From: Paralithodes platypus
Lineage: Eukaryota > Arthropoda > Malacostraca > Decapoda > Lithodidae
Direction of reading: 5' to 3'
Assembly (NCBI GenBank): GCA_032716605.1
Contig: CM064580.1
Location: 35,327,518-35,391,517, forward strand
Length of the DNA stretch: 64,000 nt
The notes beneath the pieces are model-generated. The model had not been told where the DNA came from. It did not search any database and saw only the letters and a program-made list of their open reading frames with translations. The position numbers and the translations under genes are program-made. Below, piece by piece: positions 54,792 through 64,000 of the stretch. Numbering within the stretch: position 1 is the stretch's first letter; each line of letters begins with the position of its first letter.

Positions 54792-57737
54792 TTGGAAGAC
54801 TATGGCCTAGCAGATACTAAGTGTCTTAAGTGCGGAACAACCAATGCAAGAAAGAATTCGCGAAAATGTTCCGGCTGTCTTAGATCTATTCATTTATCTT
54901 GTGCTAAGCTGACAAAGAAAACATCAGAACAACCAAACTGGAAATGTCTCGCATGCCCAGGGCCCACTGCAGAGCCAACCGGGGCAACACCGGCAACACC
55001 GGTCGCCGACTTGACCCCACTGGTGACCAAATGGAAAGCGCGGATCCAGGTCCTTGCCCGGGTACCTAAAGGAGCCAGAATCCAAGTGGCGGAGGCCCTT
55101 ACAACCATCATAAAGCAGGCCCTACAGCTCAAGACACCCCTCGCATGGGCACGGCTCCTGGGTTTCTCCTATGGGGCCCTCCGAAAACCACCCAGAACCA
55201 ACATACAAGACCATCTTCAGGTTTCACTAGCCACCAGAGTGAAACGTCAAGTAGCACAGTATATGGATGGAAACAAACTGGTGGAACCCCCCGAACAGCA
55301 ACCAAACAGGGCCCAGAAGCACCAGGACAAGGAAGAGGAAGAGGCTGAACAGCTACGTAAGAGGGTCGCGGCGAAGCTGGCGGATAGTGACATCAAAGGG
55401 GCCGTCAGACTGTTGTCCTCTTCAGAAGGTTTTGCTGGTCAAGGCACCGAAGTTGTTGAAGCCCTACAAGAAAAGCACCCACCTACACCTAGGGACCTAA
55501 ACCTCCCCCCTGCCCCAAATGACCAGATGCGCCAACCTTTAGTTGTCACGAAGGAGCAGGTGGTCGCCGCAGTGACTTCATTCCCAGCAGGCTCAGCCGC
55601 GGGCCCAGATGGTATCCGACCCGCCCACCTCAAAGGCCTCTTGGGTCAGGGATCAGGAGCTGCTGGGGAGGCACTCTTGGAAACCCTCACCAAATTCATC
55701 AACATGGTTTTAAGAGGGGAAGTACCCGACTGTGCCACACCCCTATTTTTTGGGGCATCACTCTGTGCACTGGCAAAAAAAGATGGCGGTGTGCGCCCAA
55801 TAGCAGTAGGGAACACCTTCCGCCGCCTTGCCACAAAGGTGGGTTTGAAACCACTCTCGAATGGCCTAGGTCAACACTTAAGACCAGTTCAACTAGGTTT
55901 CGGAACTCCAGGGGGGTGTGAAGCTGCTGTACACGCAACCCGCACCTACCTCAGCCAAGCTCAAGAAAAACGAGTGCTTCTAAAGATTGACATGCGGAAC
56001 GCATTCAACAGCATTCGCAGGGATGTCTTCCTCCGTGCAGCTCAAGAACACATCCCCACTCTGTACCCCCTACTTTGGCAGGCTTATTCCAAACCTTCAA
56101 TCCTGATTTTTGGCGAGACGGTAATCCCATCAGAGACCGGGTTACAGCAGGGAGATCCAGGTGGTCCTGCTCTTTTCTCAATAGGGGTGGATGCAGCAGC
56201 TAACAAAGTAAGGTCAGAGCTGAATGTATGGTACCTGGACGATGCAACCTTGGGTGGGTCAGTAGAGAACGTTCTAACTGACCTAAATAACATCATAACT
56301 GACCTCGGCCAGGCCGGGCTAGTGATAAATGACACCAAATGTGAACTTGTTCTCCTCAACCACACACGTGAACAAGGAGAAGAGACTCAGGCCCTGTTCC
56401 GAAACATATTGCCAGATGTAAAGATCCCTCAGGAGCACCAGCAAACCCTATTAGGTTCCCCACTAACTCTGGCAGCAATCCCACCAGCACTTCAAGTTAA
56501 AAAGGAGGAGCTTCAACGTCTCGTGAGTCGCCTGATACACATCGATGCCCACTCAGCTCTGGCCCTGCTCAAGAACTGTTTCTCCATCCCAAAACTCCAA
56601 TACCTCCTGCGCACATCGATGACTTACACGAACAATGGCGGCCTCCAAGAATTAGACAGCATAATCCGAGAAGCAGTGACCAGCATCACCAACGTGGAAT
56701 TTAAAGAACGGGCCTGGAAACAAGCCACCCTTCCTGTCCGCCTCGGGGGCTTGGGCATACGGAGAGCCTCGGATATTGCCTCCCCAGCCTTTATCTCTTC
56801 CCTCATCGCGACCAATGACCTCGTATTGTCCATCCTTTATTCTAAACCCGGAATGACACTTAACGGGGACGTAACAGCAGCGATTAACACCTGGAAGGGA
56901 AGTACAGGAGTAGAGGAGACCTCCAGGAGCAAGCAGAAAGCGTGGGATACCATCTCGGCGAAGAAAACTCAAGAAAATCTCCTAACCAATGCAGACCAGG
57001 TTGCAAAAGCACGCCTCCAGGCAGCCGCCCGTTCGGAGAGCGGCTTGTGGTTACACGCCATCCCCATCCCACCTCTTGGAACCCACTTGGATGCTGAAGC
57101 GCTCCGGGTCGCCATCGCGCTCAGAGTGGGTGCGGCAGTTTGTCACCCACACACTTGCAAGTGTGATGGGAGGATGGATGCTCAAGGTCACCATGCCTTG
57201 TCATGTAATTACAACGCAGGCCGCCTGCCAAGACACTCTGCACTAAATGATGTCATAAAACGGGCCCTGCAGAGTGCTAACTGTGCATCAATCCTCGAAC
57301 CACATGGACTTCACAGAGAAGACGGCAAACGGCCAGAGGGGATGACCACTTTCCCTTACAAGAATGGCCGGTGCCTCATGTGGGATGCCACATGTGTTGA
57401 CACTTTCTCCGCCAGAAACGCCGACGATGCAGGTGAAGCTGCCCGGATAGCAGAAAATAAAAAGCGAGAAAAATATCAAGCCATCGCCAGAATTCATCAG
57501 TTCGAGCCCCTGGCATTCGAAACTTCAGGAGTCTTCGGCCCTACCACCCTTAAGATGGTGAATGAAATAGGCCGTAAAATCAGAGAAATTTCAGGAGAAC
57601 CCCGGGAAACCCTCTGGCTCAAGCAAAGACTAGGGATGGCTATCCTCCGGGGCAATGCCACCAGCGTCATGAGCTCAGTTCGACAGGACTGGGTCATGCC
57701 ACTGCGTGAGGCCCCGGCAGGAGTGGTGTATCCGTAG
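54792..57737 (+). CDS. PHD finger / reverse transcriptase / restriction-like endonuclease ORF
   Basis: A single frame of about 981 codons without a stop. Residues 11-55 form a C4HC3 PHD-like zinc finger (C11, C14, C26, C29, H34, C37, C52, C55). An E/K-rich linker (about 165-200) precedes the reverse transcriptase: GPDGIRPAHLKGLL (about 271), IDMRNAFNSIRRD (about 398), GLQQGDPGGPALF (about 450) and the YLDD active site (about 481). The C-terminal part has a C-x-C-x8-H-H-x3-C knuckle (about 788-804) followed by RPEG and WDATCVDT (about 848-872) and KREKY (about 892), the pattern of the restriction-like endonuclease of R2/NeSL/Utopia-type LINEs. The role would be nicking target DNA and copying the element RNA. 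The frame opens at a TTG; the first ATG is near codon 158, inside the protein, so the true start is probably lost. It is visibly GC-richer than its surroundings. Exact clade is not settled. Confidence 0.85.
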   Translation: MEDYGLADTKCLKCGTTNARKNSRKCSGCLRSIHLSCAKLTKKTSEQPNWKCLACPGPTAEPTGATPATPVADLTPLVTKWKARIQVLARVPKGARIQVAEALTTIIKQALQLKTPLAWARLLGFSYGALRKPPRTNIQDHLQVSLATRVKRQVAQYMDGNKLVEPPEQQPNRAQKHQDKEEEEAEQLRKRVAAKLADSDIKGAVRLLSSSEGFAGQGTEVVEALQEKHPPTPRDLNLPPAPNDQMRQPLVVTKEQVVAAVTSFPAGSAAGPDGIRPAHLKGLLGQGSGAAGEALLETLTKFINMVLRGEVPDCATPLFFGASLCALAKKDGGVRPIAVGNTFRRLATKVGLKPLSNGLGQHLRPVQLGFGTPGGCEAAVHATRTYLSQAQEKRVLLKIDMRNAFNSIRRDVFLRAAQEHIPTLYPLLWQAYSKPSILIFGETVIPSETGLQQGDPGGPALFSIGVDAAANKVRSELNVWYLDDATLGGSVENVLTDLNNIITDLGQAGLVINDTKCELVLLNHTREQGEETQALFRNILPDVKIPQEHQQTLLGSPLTLAAIPPALQVKKEELQRLVSRLIHIDAHSALALLKNCFSIPKLQYLLRTSMTYTNNGGLQELDSIIREAVTSITNVEFKERAWKQATLPVRLGGLGIRRASDIASPAFISSLIATNDLVLSILYSKPGMTLNGDVTAAINTWKGSTGVEETSRSKQKAWDTISAKKTQENLLTNADQVAKARLQAAARSESGLWLHAIPIPPLGTHLDAEALRVAIALRVGAAVCHPHTCKCDGRMDAQGHHALSCNYNAGRLPRHSALNDVIKRALQSANCASILEPHGLHREDGKRPEGMTTFPYKNGRCLMWDATCVDTFSARNADDAGEAARIAENKKREKYQAIARIHQFEPLAFETSGVFGPTTLKMVNEIGRKIREISGEPRETLWLKQRLGMAILRGNATSVMSSVRQDWVMPLREAPAGVVYP

Positions 57738-57993
57738 TCTTTCCACAGTAGGGTAAAACAAAACAAACTTTATTTGTATGTAACATGTGTGATGCACATT
57801 AATAAAAGGGGATGTGTCGGATGGTTGAAAGCCACAGTTGCTCGCGCGTTTGGGGCTAGCAACACGTATTATGAAAAACATGCATCCTCCTTCATTCACT
57901 GTCCCCCCCTTCACTCACTCAACCCCACAATCTGCCGGAGGATAACAGGTTTTTCACAATACGTAGACTGAGGTCTTTTAAAAAAAAAAAAAA
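57738..57993 (+). other. 3' untranslated region and poly(A) of the RLE-type LINE
   Basis: It follows the TAG stop, contains AATAAAA at about 57800 and ends in A14. The early AATAAA lies well before the tail, so the 3' end is set by the element rather than by that signal. Confidence 0.7.
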
Positions 57994-58808
57994 TCCAAGT
58001 GGGGCAGAGAAAACCTTGTTAACTTTAATGCTTCCAAAACCCAATTTCTCCATCTATCTACCCGTCAGGATCTCCCAGCGGACTATCCCTTATTCTTCAA
58101 CAATACAAAAATCAACCCTTCATCTTCTCTCAATTTTCTTGGTGTCTCTTTTTTTTCTGCTCTCATTTGGAAGGACCATATTACCAGTCTTGCTAAGGCA
58201 GCCTCCCAGAAGCTGGGTGTGCTCAACCGCCTTAGGGGGTTCTTTTCCCCTGCACAGCTTCTTGCTCTGTACAGGGGCATAGTGCACCCTTGTATTGAGT
58301 ATTGTTCACATGTGTGGGGAGGTTCCTCTCACACCGCTCTCCTAGACAAAGTTGAAAGGAAGACCTTTCGTATCATTAACTCCCGTCCACTCACCAACTC
58401 TCTGCAATCTCTCTCTCTCCGCCGCAATGTTGCATCTCTCTCGCTATTCTATCGCTACTATAATAATCAGTGTTCCTCAAAGCTATCCCAGTGCATACCA
58501 CCTCCTTTACGTAGGGCACGTGGTACCCGTCTTGCAACTCAATCCCACCCCTACTCTGTGCAACTCTCCAACCCAAGAGTGAAACGTTACTCTCAAACTT
58601 TCTTCTACTCAACAGCTGAGCTCTGGAACTCTCTCCTAGAATCAGTCTTTCCCTCTTCCTATGACTTAAATTGCTTCAAACTCCGTGTGTCCAGGCATTT
58701 TGGCTCGAACGTCCCTTGATTTTGGCCCTGTCACTCTTTCAACTATGGGGGAGGCACTCGCTATAGGCAGTAGTTATTCCTATTGCCTCCCTCAATCACA
58801 TAAAAAAA
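57994..58808 (+). pseudogene. Jockey-type LINE, split (right part)
   Basis: The frame resumes WGRENLVNFNASKTQFLHLS, then WKDHITSLAKAASQKLGVLN, RLRGFFSPAQLLALYRGI, IEYCSHVWGGSSHTALLDKV, NVASLSLFYRYYNNQCSSK and ends KLRVSRHFGSNVP-stop at 58719. The 3' untranslated part (CTGTCACTCTTTCAACTATG, GGCACTCGC) ends CAATCACATAAAAAAAA. A run with a frameshift near 58100-58180 is possible. It is the most complete copy of the family in the window and the reference for the pieces at 7846, 10849 and 62868. Confidence 0.9.
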
Positions 58809-59435
58809 AGGGCATTATCTAGGCATACAGGCCATAACCACCAAATAGGACAGAGGGGAAGTACAGGAAGTAGATTATGACAACACACGATAACACCCCA
58901 CCAAACTGGGACTCTCTCAAGAACTGACTAAACATACTGAAGAAATGCCATATACTGTAGTTTGAACAATAACATGAAACTTCCGTATGATTGATATTAT
59001 AATCATAGTTGGTAGAACATAACATATTTCGATTTTAGCCATGTCCCTTGATATTTGTACATGTTGCATAATATGTCCATATTTTCTCACCAAAGCTTTA
59101 GTCGAAGAAAGGAAACGGAGGAATCAGCGAGTCGATAAGAAACTATTAATTTTATTCTCTCAGTTAGGGCGTGTTATGACTAATACAATCACAATATATA
59201 TTTATATTGTTTTTCTTTTGTAATCTTTGGTCTTGGAAACATAGCTCATCCAATTATATATATGACATTATAATCTCTGGTAAAGTGGGTAAAAGTATCT
59301 CACAGCATTCGTAATCTATATTAATAGTCTCTCTCATGTTAAGCTAATGACCTGCCTGGTCTTATTACCTCAAATATAATTTACTGTAGCTTCTATTATT
59401 CTCTGATCAATTTAACTGTAAATACTCTCTTCCAT

Positions 59436-59437
<2 letters not shown>
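58809..59437. other. No gene or repeat recognised
   Basis: AT-rich sequence without coding or repeat signature. Confidence 0.4.
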
Positions 59438-59750
<313 letters not shown>

Positions 59751-59790
59751 TCATAAGGTGGTATTTTGTAAATGCATCATATACTGTATG

Positions 59791-59872
59791 TTAATATTGA
59801 AGAATGATAGAGGGGTGTAATATTGAAGAATGATAGAGGGGTGTAATATTGAAGAATGATAGAGGGGTGTAA
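59791..59872. repeat. Minisatellite, 26-bp unit, 3 copies
   Basis: AATATTGAAGAATGATAGAG plus GGGTGT, three identical units. Confidence 0.95.
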
Positions 59873-60097
59873 TATTTTATATACGTTTTAGAAGTTCATA
59901 ATAAGAATTACATATACTGTAAATTGATCAGCTGCGTTGAAGAAGATATACTGTATATATAACAAGAGGCAGAATGAAAGAGAGAAACAATAGACACAAT
60001 GCACAATAAGAGATAAAGTAAATAAAGGAAAGATTGAACGAAGATAACTATAACAAGACTGGAAAGTTGAGCCAGGATTACGGAAGGGTACACAAAC

Positions 60098-60168
<71 letters not shown>

Positions 60169-60429
60169 GAAGACATTATATATTTTTTATTATGTAGAAT
60201 TTAGTCTCAAAGATCAAACTATCCATCCTGTACCAATATTATCTAAGGCTTACTATGGATACCTAGCTATCATGGAGAGTAGAGGACCAGTGGCACCAAT
60301 AGACCAGAGGTTGGCAGATCTTTGTTTATTATAGCATCTTTAGTGTAACCAACCTTAAAGAGATCGGGTGACGGGGAAGGGGGAGCCAAAATATTTATAA
60401 ACAGAGAGGGTGCCTTGGGTGATGAGGCG
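59873..60429. other. (GA)n and unassigned sequence
   Basis: About 33 GA units at 60102-60167. The flanks show no gene. Confidence 0.6.
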
Positions 60430-60678
60430 TATTTATTTTCTCATTTATGTATTTTTGTCTTATTGCCGTTTATAGTTTCCTCCCTAGACCTCCATGAAGC
60501 TTAACCCTTAGGTGTCAATCGACACCTAAATGACACGAAAATCTTGACATTGACTAAGCAATAGGGCGAAAGGTCTTAAAATTGCCAAGCTAATGGGCCG
60601 AACGTCTTGAAATCTGAAAAAGGTTGAGGCTAAACATGAGGAAGAAGGGGACCAGTAAAATGCCCCATCCCCCCTTAA
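60430..60678 (+). mobile_element. TTAA-A element, core deleted
   Basis: The left TTAA is not recognisable; the right end is GCCCCATCCCCCCTTAA. Sequence passes from CATGAAGCTTAA directly to GGTGTCAATCGACACC, so both the hairpin and the hexamer pair are gone, and GGTGTC/GACACC now form a small palindrome at the break. Confidence 0.7.
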
Positions 60679-60754
60679 CTCTAGAGGATAAGCATGGTGA
60701 GGAGTACAGTCAAAATAATAACTCCATGATAAACTCGTACTATCACCTTTCCTT

Positions 60755-62372
60755 GATTGCACTCCTGTCTTTCTAATAGCTTGATTGCACTCCTGTCTTT
60801 CTAATAGCTTGATTGCACTCCTGTCTTTCTAATCGCTTGATTGTACTCCTGTCTTTCTAATCGCTTGATTGTACTCCTGTCTTTCTAATAGCTTGATTGT
60901 ACTCCTGTCTTTCTAATCGCTTGATTGTACTCCTGTCTTTCTAATAGCTTGATTGTACTCCTGTCTTTCTAATAGCTTTTATTGTACTCTTGTCTTTCTA
61001 ATAGCTTGATTGTACTCCTGTCTTTCTAATCGCTTGATTGTACTCCTGTCTTTCTAATCGCTTGATTGTACTCCTGTCTTTCTAATCGCTTGATTGTACT
61101 CCTGTCTTTCTAATCGCTTGATTGTACTCTTGTCTTTCTAATAGCTTGATTGTACTCCTGTCTTTCTAATAGCTTGATTGTACTCCTGTCTTTCTAATAG
61201 CTTGATTGTACTCCTGTCTTTCTAATAGCTTGATTGTACTCCTGTCTTTCTAATAGCTTGATTGTACTCCTGCCTTTAGCTTCATTGTACTCCTGTCTTT
61301 AGCTTCATTGTACTCCTGTCTTTAGCTTGATTGTACTCCTGTCTTTAGCTTGATTGTACTCCTGTCTTTAGCTTGATTGTACTCCTGTCTTTCTAATAGC
61401 TTGATTGTACTCCTGTCTTTAGCTTGATTGTACTCCTGTCTTTAGCTTGATTGTACTCCTGTCTTTCTAATAGCTTGATTGTACTCCTGTCTTTCTAATA
61501 GCTTGATTGTACTCCTGTCTTTCTAATAGCTTGATTGTACTCCTGCCTTTAGCTTCATTGTACTCCTGTCTTTAGCTTCATTGTACTCCTGTCTTTAGCT
61601 TGATTGTACTCCTGTCTTTAGCTTGATTGTACTCCTGTCTTTAGCTTGATTGTACTCCTGTCTTTCTAATAGCTTGATTGTACTCCTGTCTTTAGCTTGA
61701 TTGTACTCCTGTCTTTAGCTTGATTGTACTCCTGTCTTTCTAATAGCTTGATTGTACTCCTGTCTTTCTAATAGCTTGATTGTACTCCTGTCTTTCTAAT
61801 AGCTTGATTGTACTCCTGCCTTTAGCTTCATTGTACTCCTGTCTTTAGCTTCATTGTACTCCTGTCTTTAGCTTGATTGTACTCCTGTCTTTAGCTTGAT
61901 TGTACTCCTGTCTTTAGCTTGATTGTACTCCTGTCTTTCTAATAGCTTGATTGTACTCCTGTCTTTAGCTTGATTGTACTCCTGTCTTTAGCTTGATTGT
62001 ACTCCTGTCTTTCTAATAGCTTGATTATACTCCTGTCTTTCTAATAGCTTGATTGTACTCCTGTCTTTCTAATAGCTTGATTGTACTCCTGTCTTTCTAA
62101 TAGCTTGATTGTACTCCTGCCTTTAGCTTCATTGTACTCCTGTCTTTAGCTTCATTGTACTCCTGTCTTTAGCTTGATTGTACTCCTGTCTTTAGCTTGA
62201 TTGTACTCCTGTCTTTAGCTTGATTGTACTCCTGTCTTTCTAATAGCTTGATTGTACTCCTGTCTTTAGCTTGATTGTACTCCTGTCTTTAGCTTGATTG
62301 TACTCCTGTCTTTCTAATAGCTTGATTGTACTCCTGTCTTTAGCTTGATTGTACTCCTGTCTTTCTAATAGC
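60755..62372. repeat. 28/23-bp minisatellite with 273-bp higher-order repeat
   Basis: Two monomer lengths are mixed: CTTGATTGTACTCCTGTCTT plus TCTAATAG (28 bp) and the same lacking TCTAA (23 bp). 60755-61260 is mostly 28-mers. From 61271 the marked monomer with CCTGCC recurs at 61271, 61544, 61817 and 62118. The first two intervals are exactly 273 bp (seven 23-mers plus four 28-mers in a fixed order); the third is 301 bp, one extra 28-mer. Two TTCATT monomers follow each CCTGCC. Confidence 0.95.
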
Positions 62373-62867
62373 TCCTGAATATTAGTATGTGTATCAAACC
62401 TTAGAAGTGTATATTCATATGATGATCCTCAGTTTTAATGAACAAACATGTTAATATCGACATTTCCGGAGAACTATTGATTTTAGCTGTATATGTAAGT
62501 TAGAGTTTTACTTGCCATAAGGTTTAAAATTGAATAAATTGTAAATTGTCGGTACTGAAATAATTAATATAATATTTAATTCCATTTATTTTATGTGATC
62601 ATATTTTATTGTATTATATAATTATTGTCATATATAAAATTTGAAGTTTCCAACCAAGTTAGTAACATCGATGAAGTTCATAAGACAATCCACGATAAAG
62701 GTACAATCGAGGTCGTTAATGCTGGCTATATATTTCCCAAGCTATTTAAGATAGACATGAATCCTCTTACAAACTATTTATCTGATGAATTAATTCCGTA
62801 GGTTGGGTTAACCAGTTTAAGAACCCCGAATGTATCAGAATTAATGACTGCGGCGTGATATGCAAAG
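62373..62867. other. No gene or repeat recognised
   Basis: AT-rich sequence without signature. Confidence 0.4.
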
Positions 62868-62959
62868 GGGGATTTTTGTCCTATGTGTACAGTATGTCGG
62901 AGACAAAAGGCAAAGCTGCCTGAAACAAGTGCGTCCCCCAAAGTTGGAAGCGTGATTGT

Positions 62960-62965
<6 letters not shown>
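62868..62965 (-). mobile_element. Jockey-type LINE, extreme 3' end
   Basis: GGAGACAAAAGGCAAAGCTG CCTGAAACAAGTGCGTCCCCC is the inverse of the 3' untranslated end seen at 8410-8470 and 10857-10900. Only the last 90 or so bases are present, next to (TA)n. Confidence 0.65.
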
Positions 62966-63010
<45 letters not shown>

Positions 63011-63030
63011 GTATATATATATATATTATT
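62966..63030. repeat. (TA)n microsatellite
   Basis: About 28 TA units with one CCG break. Confidence 0.95.
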
Positions 63031-63519
63031 GTAGTAACATAAGCCAACAGCTAGGAGTAGAGTTTTCTAGCCCAATACAAGGAAGTTAAAGCAAATATAA
63101 TGTAAATATGTTTTGTTGCATATTTTTGTTGCATTCTCAGATAAACTTAAGCAATATATTGAGAAGTATATATCATCCCTAGTTCCAAGAAATTTATATA
63201 TTTTTAAAAGCATAGTAATGATTGCATCACGGAGAAACAGATACGAGCTATGCAATTATTTTAGCGACAAATGAGTAATTGCAATTCTTGAAGGTTGATA
63301 AGATATTAAGTATGTGTTAGGGACAAATTGGATGGTTGTTATAGTTATCCGTGGAAGCCAGACACATTTGTTTGCATACTATAAAAGTTAGAACAAATTA
63401 TGATAACACTGAAAGATTAATTGTGAATCGAGGTAATAAAAACATGACGTAAATGGATAAATCAAAATAATTATGCCAGGGGAATTGAAGCAAGGCAAAC
63501 TGAATAATGGATAAATAAA
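63031..63519. other. No gene or repeat recognised
   Basis: AT-rich sequence without signature. Confidence 0.4.
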
Positions 63520-63850
63520 AAATGAAGAAGAAGAAGAAGAAGAAAAGATCATGACAATGATGAAAAATATAGGATGAAGAAGAAATAGAAGAGATGACTG
63601 TGCTGATGATGAAGAAGGTGATGATGATGATGAAGAGGAAGAAGAAGGAAATGAAGAAATACTATGATGAAGAAGAAGAAGAAGAAGAAAAAGAAGAAGA
63701 AGAAGAATGGCAAATATGAGGTGAAGGTCACGCAGGAGGGGACGAAGGGATCAGATGGAACTGTAGCGATAACAGGTAAGTGAAACCTTCGGCAGCCTTT
63801 GCGAGAAAGGTGAGGATAGGAAAGGAGGAGGGAGGGGAGGGGGGGGGGGG
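63520..63850. repeat. (GAA)n/(GAT)n purine-rich block
   Basis: Imperfect GAA, GAT and AAG repeats, then AGGGAGGGGAG and a G11 run at 63839. The strand is strongly purine-rich. Confidence 0.8.
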
Positions 63851-63953
63851 CTGGAGCAGAATGGATAACAATGGATAAATGGATAAAAGTGAATCAATGA
63901 GAGAGAAAGAAGGCGTATAGTAAACACACGATATATACTGTAGATTATAATGT

Positions 63954-64000
63954 TTAACCCTTTCACGCTTATGACGCGATTTTGAGCCTATTAGGGATAC
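63954..64000 (+). mobile_element. TTAA-E element, cut by window end
   Basis: TTAACCCTTTCACGCTTATG ACGCG matches the left end of the subfamily at 761 and 22520. Confidence 0.6.

Larger units (their letters stand above)
54789..57993 (+). mobile_element. RLE-type LINE inserted in the Jockey-type LINE
   Basis: The element lies between two copies of TCCAA (54784-54788 and 57994-57998), the host LINE codons fitting together across them (NSK|WGREN). It ends in an A14 tail (57980-57993) after a 3' untranslated region of about 240 bp. Target duplication plus poly(A) shows target-primed insertion. The 5' end falls in or just before the PHD-finger codons, so a 5' untranslated region and probably some N-terminal codons are missing. 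Confidence 0.85.

Noticed and set aside
54792..57737. Host chromatin protein with a PHD finger
   Set aside because: The same frame carries reverse transcriptase and endonuclease motifs, has a poly(A) tail and target duplication, and interrupts another LINE.

Overview
This window reads as non-coding, repeat-dominated nuclear DNA from an animal, most likely an arthropod and plausibly a decapod crustacean. The reasons are very dense and long microsatellites, degenerate AACCT/TTAGG-like blocks, Jockey-clade LINE copies, mariner-type transposase remnants and many kilobase-scale minisatellites. The species call is inference. I see no convincing host protein-coding gene, rRNA or functional tRNA. The only long intact reading frame belongs to a retrotransposon.

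Four layers explain most of the window. (1) Short DNA elements ending in TTAA. Family A (about 300-370 bp, TTAAGGGG ends) has 27 copies or fragments. Family B (about 380 bp, an almost complete foldback) has 8 copies. Family E (about 200-215 bp foldback, TTAACCC ends) has about 15 copies or pieces. Element G at 27140-27811 is similar in its ends. The TTAA ends suggest piggyBac-type mobilisation, but no transposase for them is present. (2) Other inverted-repeat elements: family C (2 copies), D (3 copies), H (1 whole copy with TTA target duplication plus 2 fragments), a 729-bp Harbinger-like element at 25627-26355, and a 1.1-kb element inside a family A copy at 24421-25532. (3) Retroelements: a Jockey-type LINE (54024-58808) split by an RLE-type LINE with a 981-codon frame (54789-57993), further 3' pieces of the same Jockey LINE at 7846, 10849 and 62868, a CR1-like LINE at 49740-51790, an RTE-like LINE with a 5' inversion nested in an older LINE at 41395-43030, two tRNA-headed SINE copies, and several LINE/SINE 3' ends. 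(4) Tandem repeats: arrays with units of 19, 35, 41, 30, 58, 72, 32, 61 and 28/23 bp, the last with a 273-bp higher-order repeat.

Layout: 1-9 kb is mostly families A and E with a 19-bp array and a 74-bp duplication; 9-24 kb mixes B, A and E elements with decayed transposase and retroelement ends; 24-30.5 kb holds nested DNA transposons and the 35-bp array; 30.5-41 kb has clusters of A, B and D plus the 41-bp and 32-bp arrays; 41-54 kb holds nested LINEs, a SINE and the 30-bp array; 54-59 kb is the nested LINE pair; 59-64 kb is microsatellite, the higher-order minisatellite and AT-rich sequence.

The most interesting points are the PHD-finger/RT/endonuclease reading frame, the covarying hairpin and paired hexamers kept across families A and B, the 74-bp TTAA-bounded duplication around one family A copy, and repeated birth of minisatellites inside family A elements. 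All family names A-H are my own working labels.
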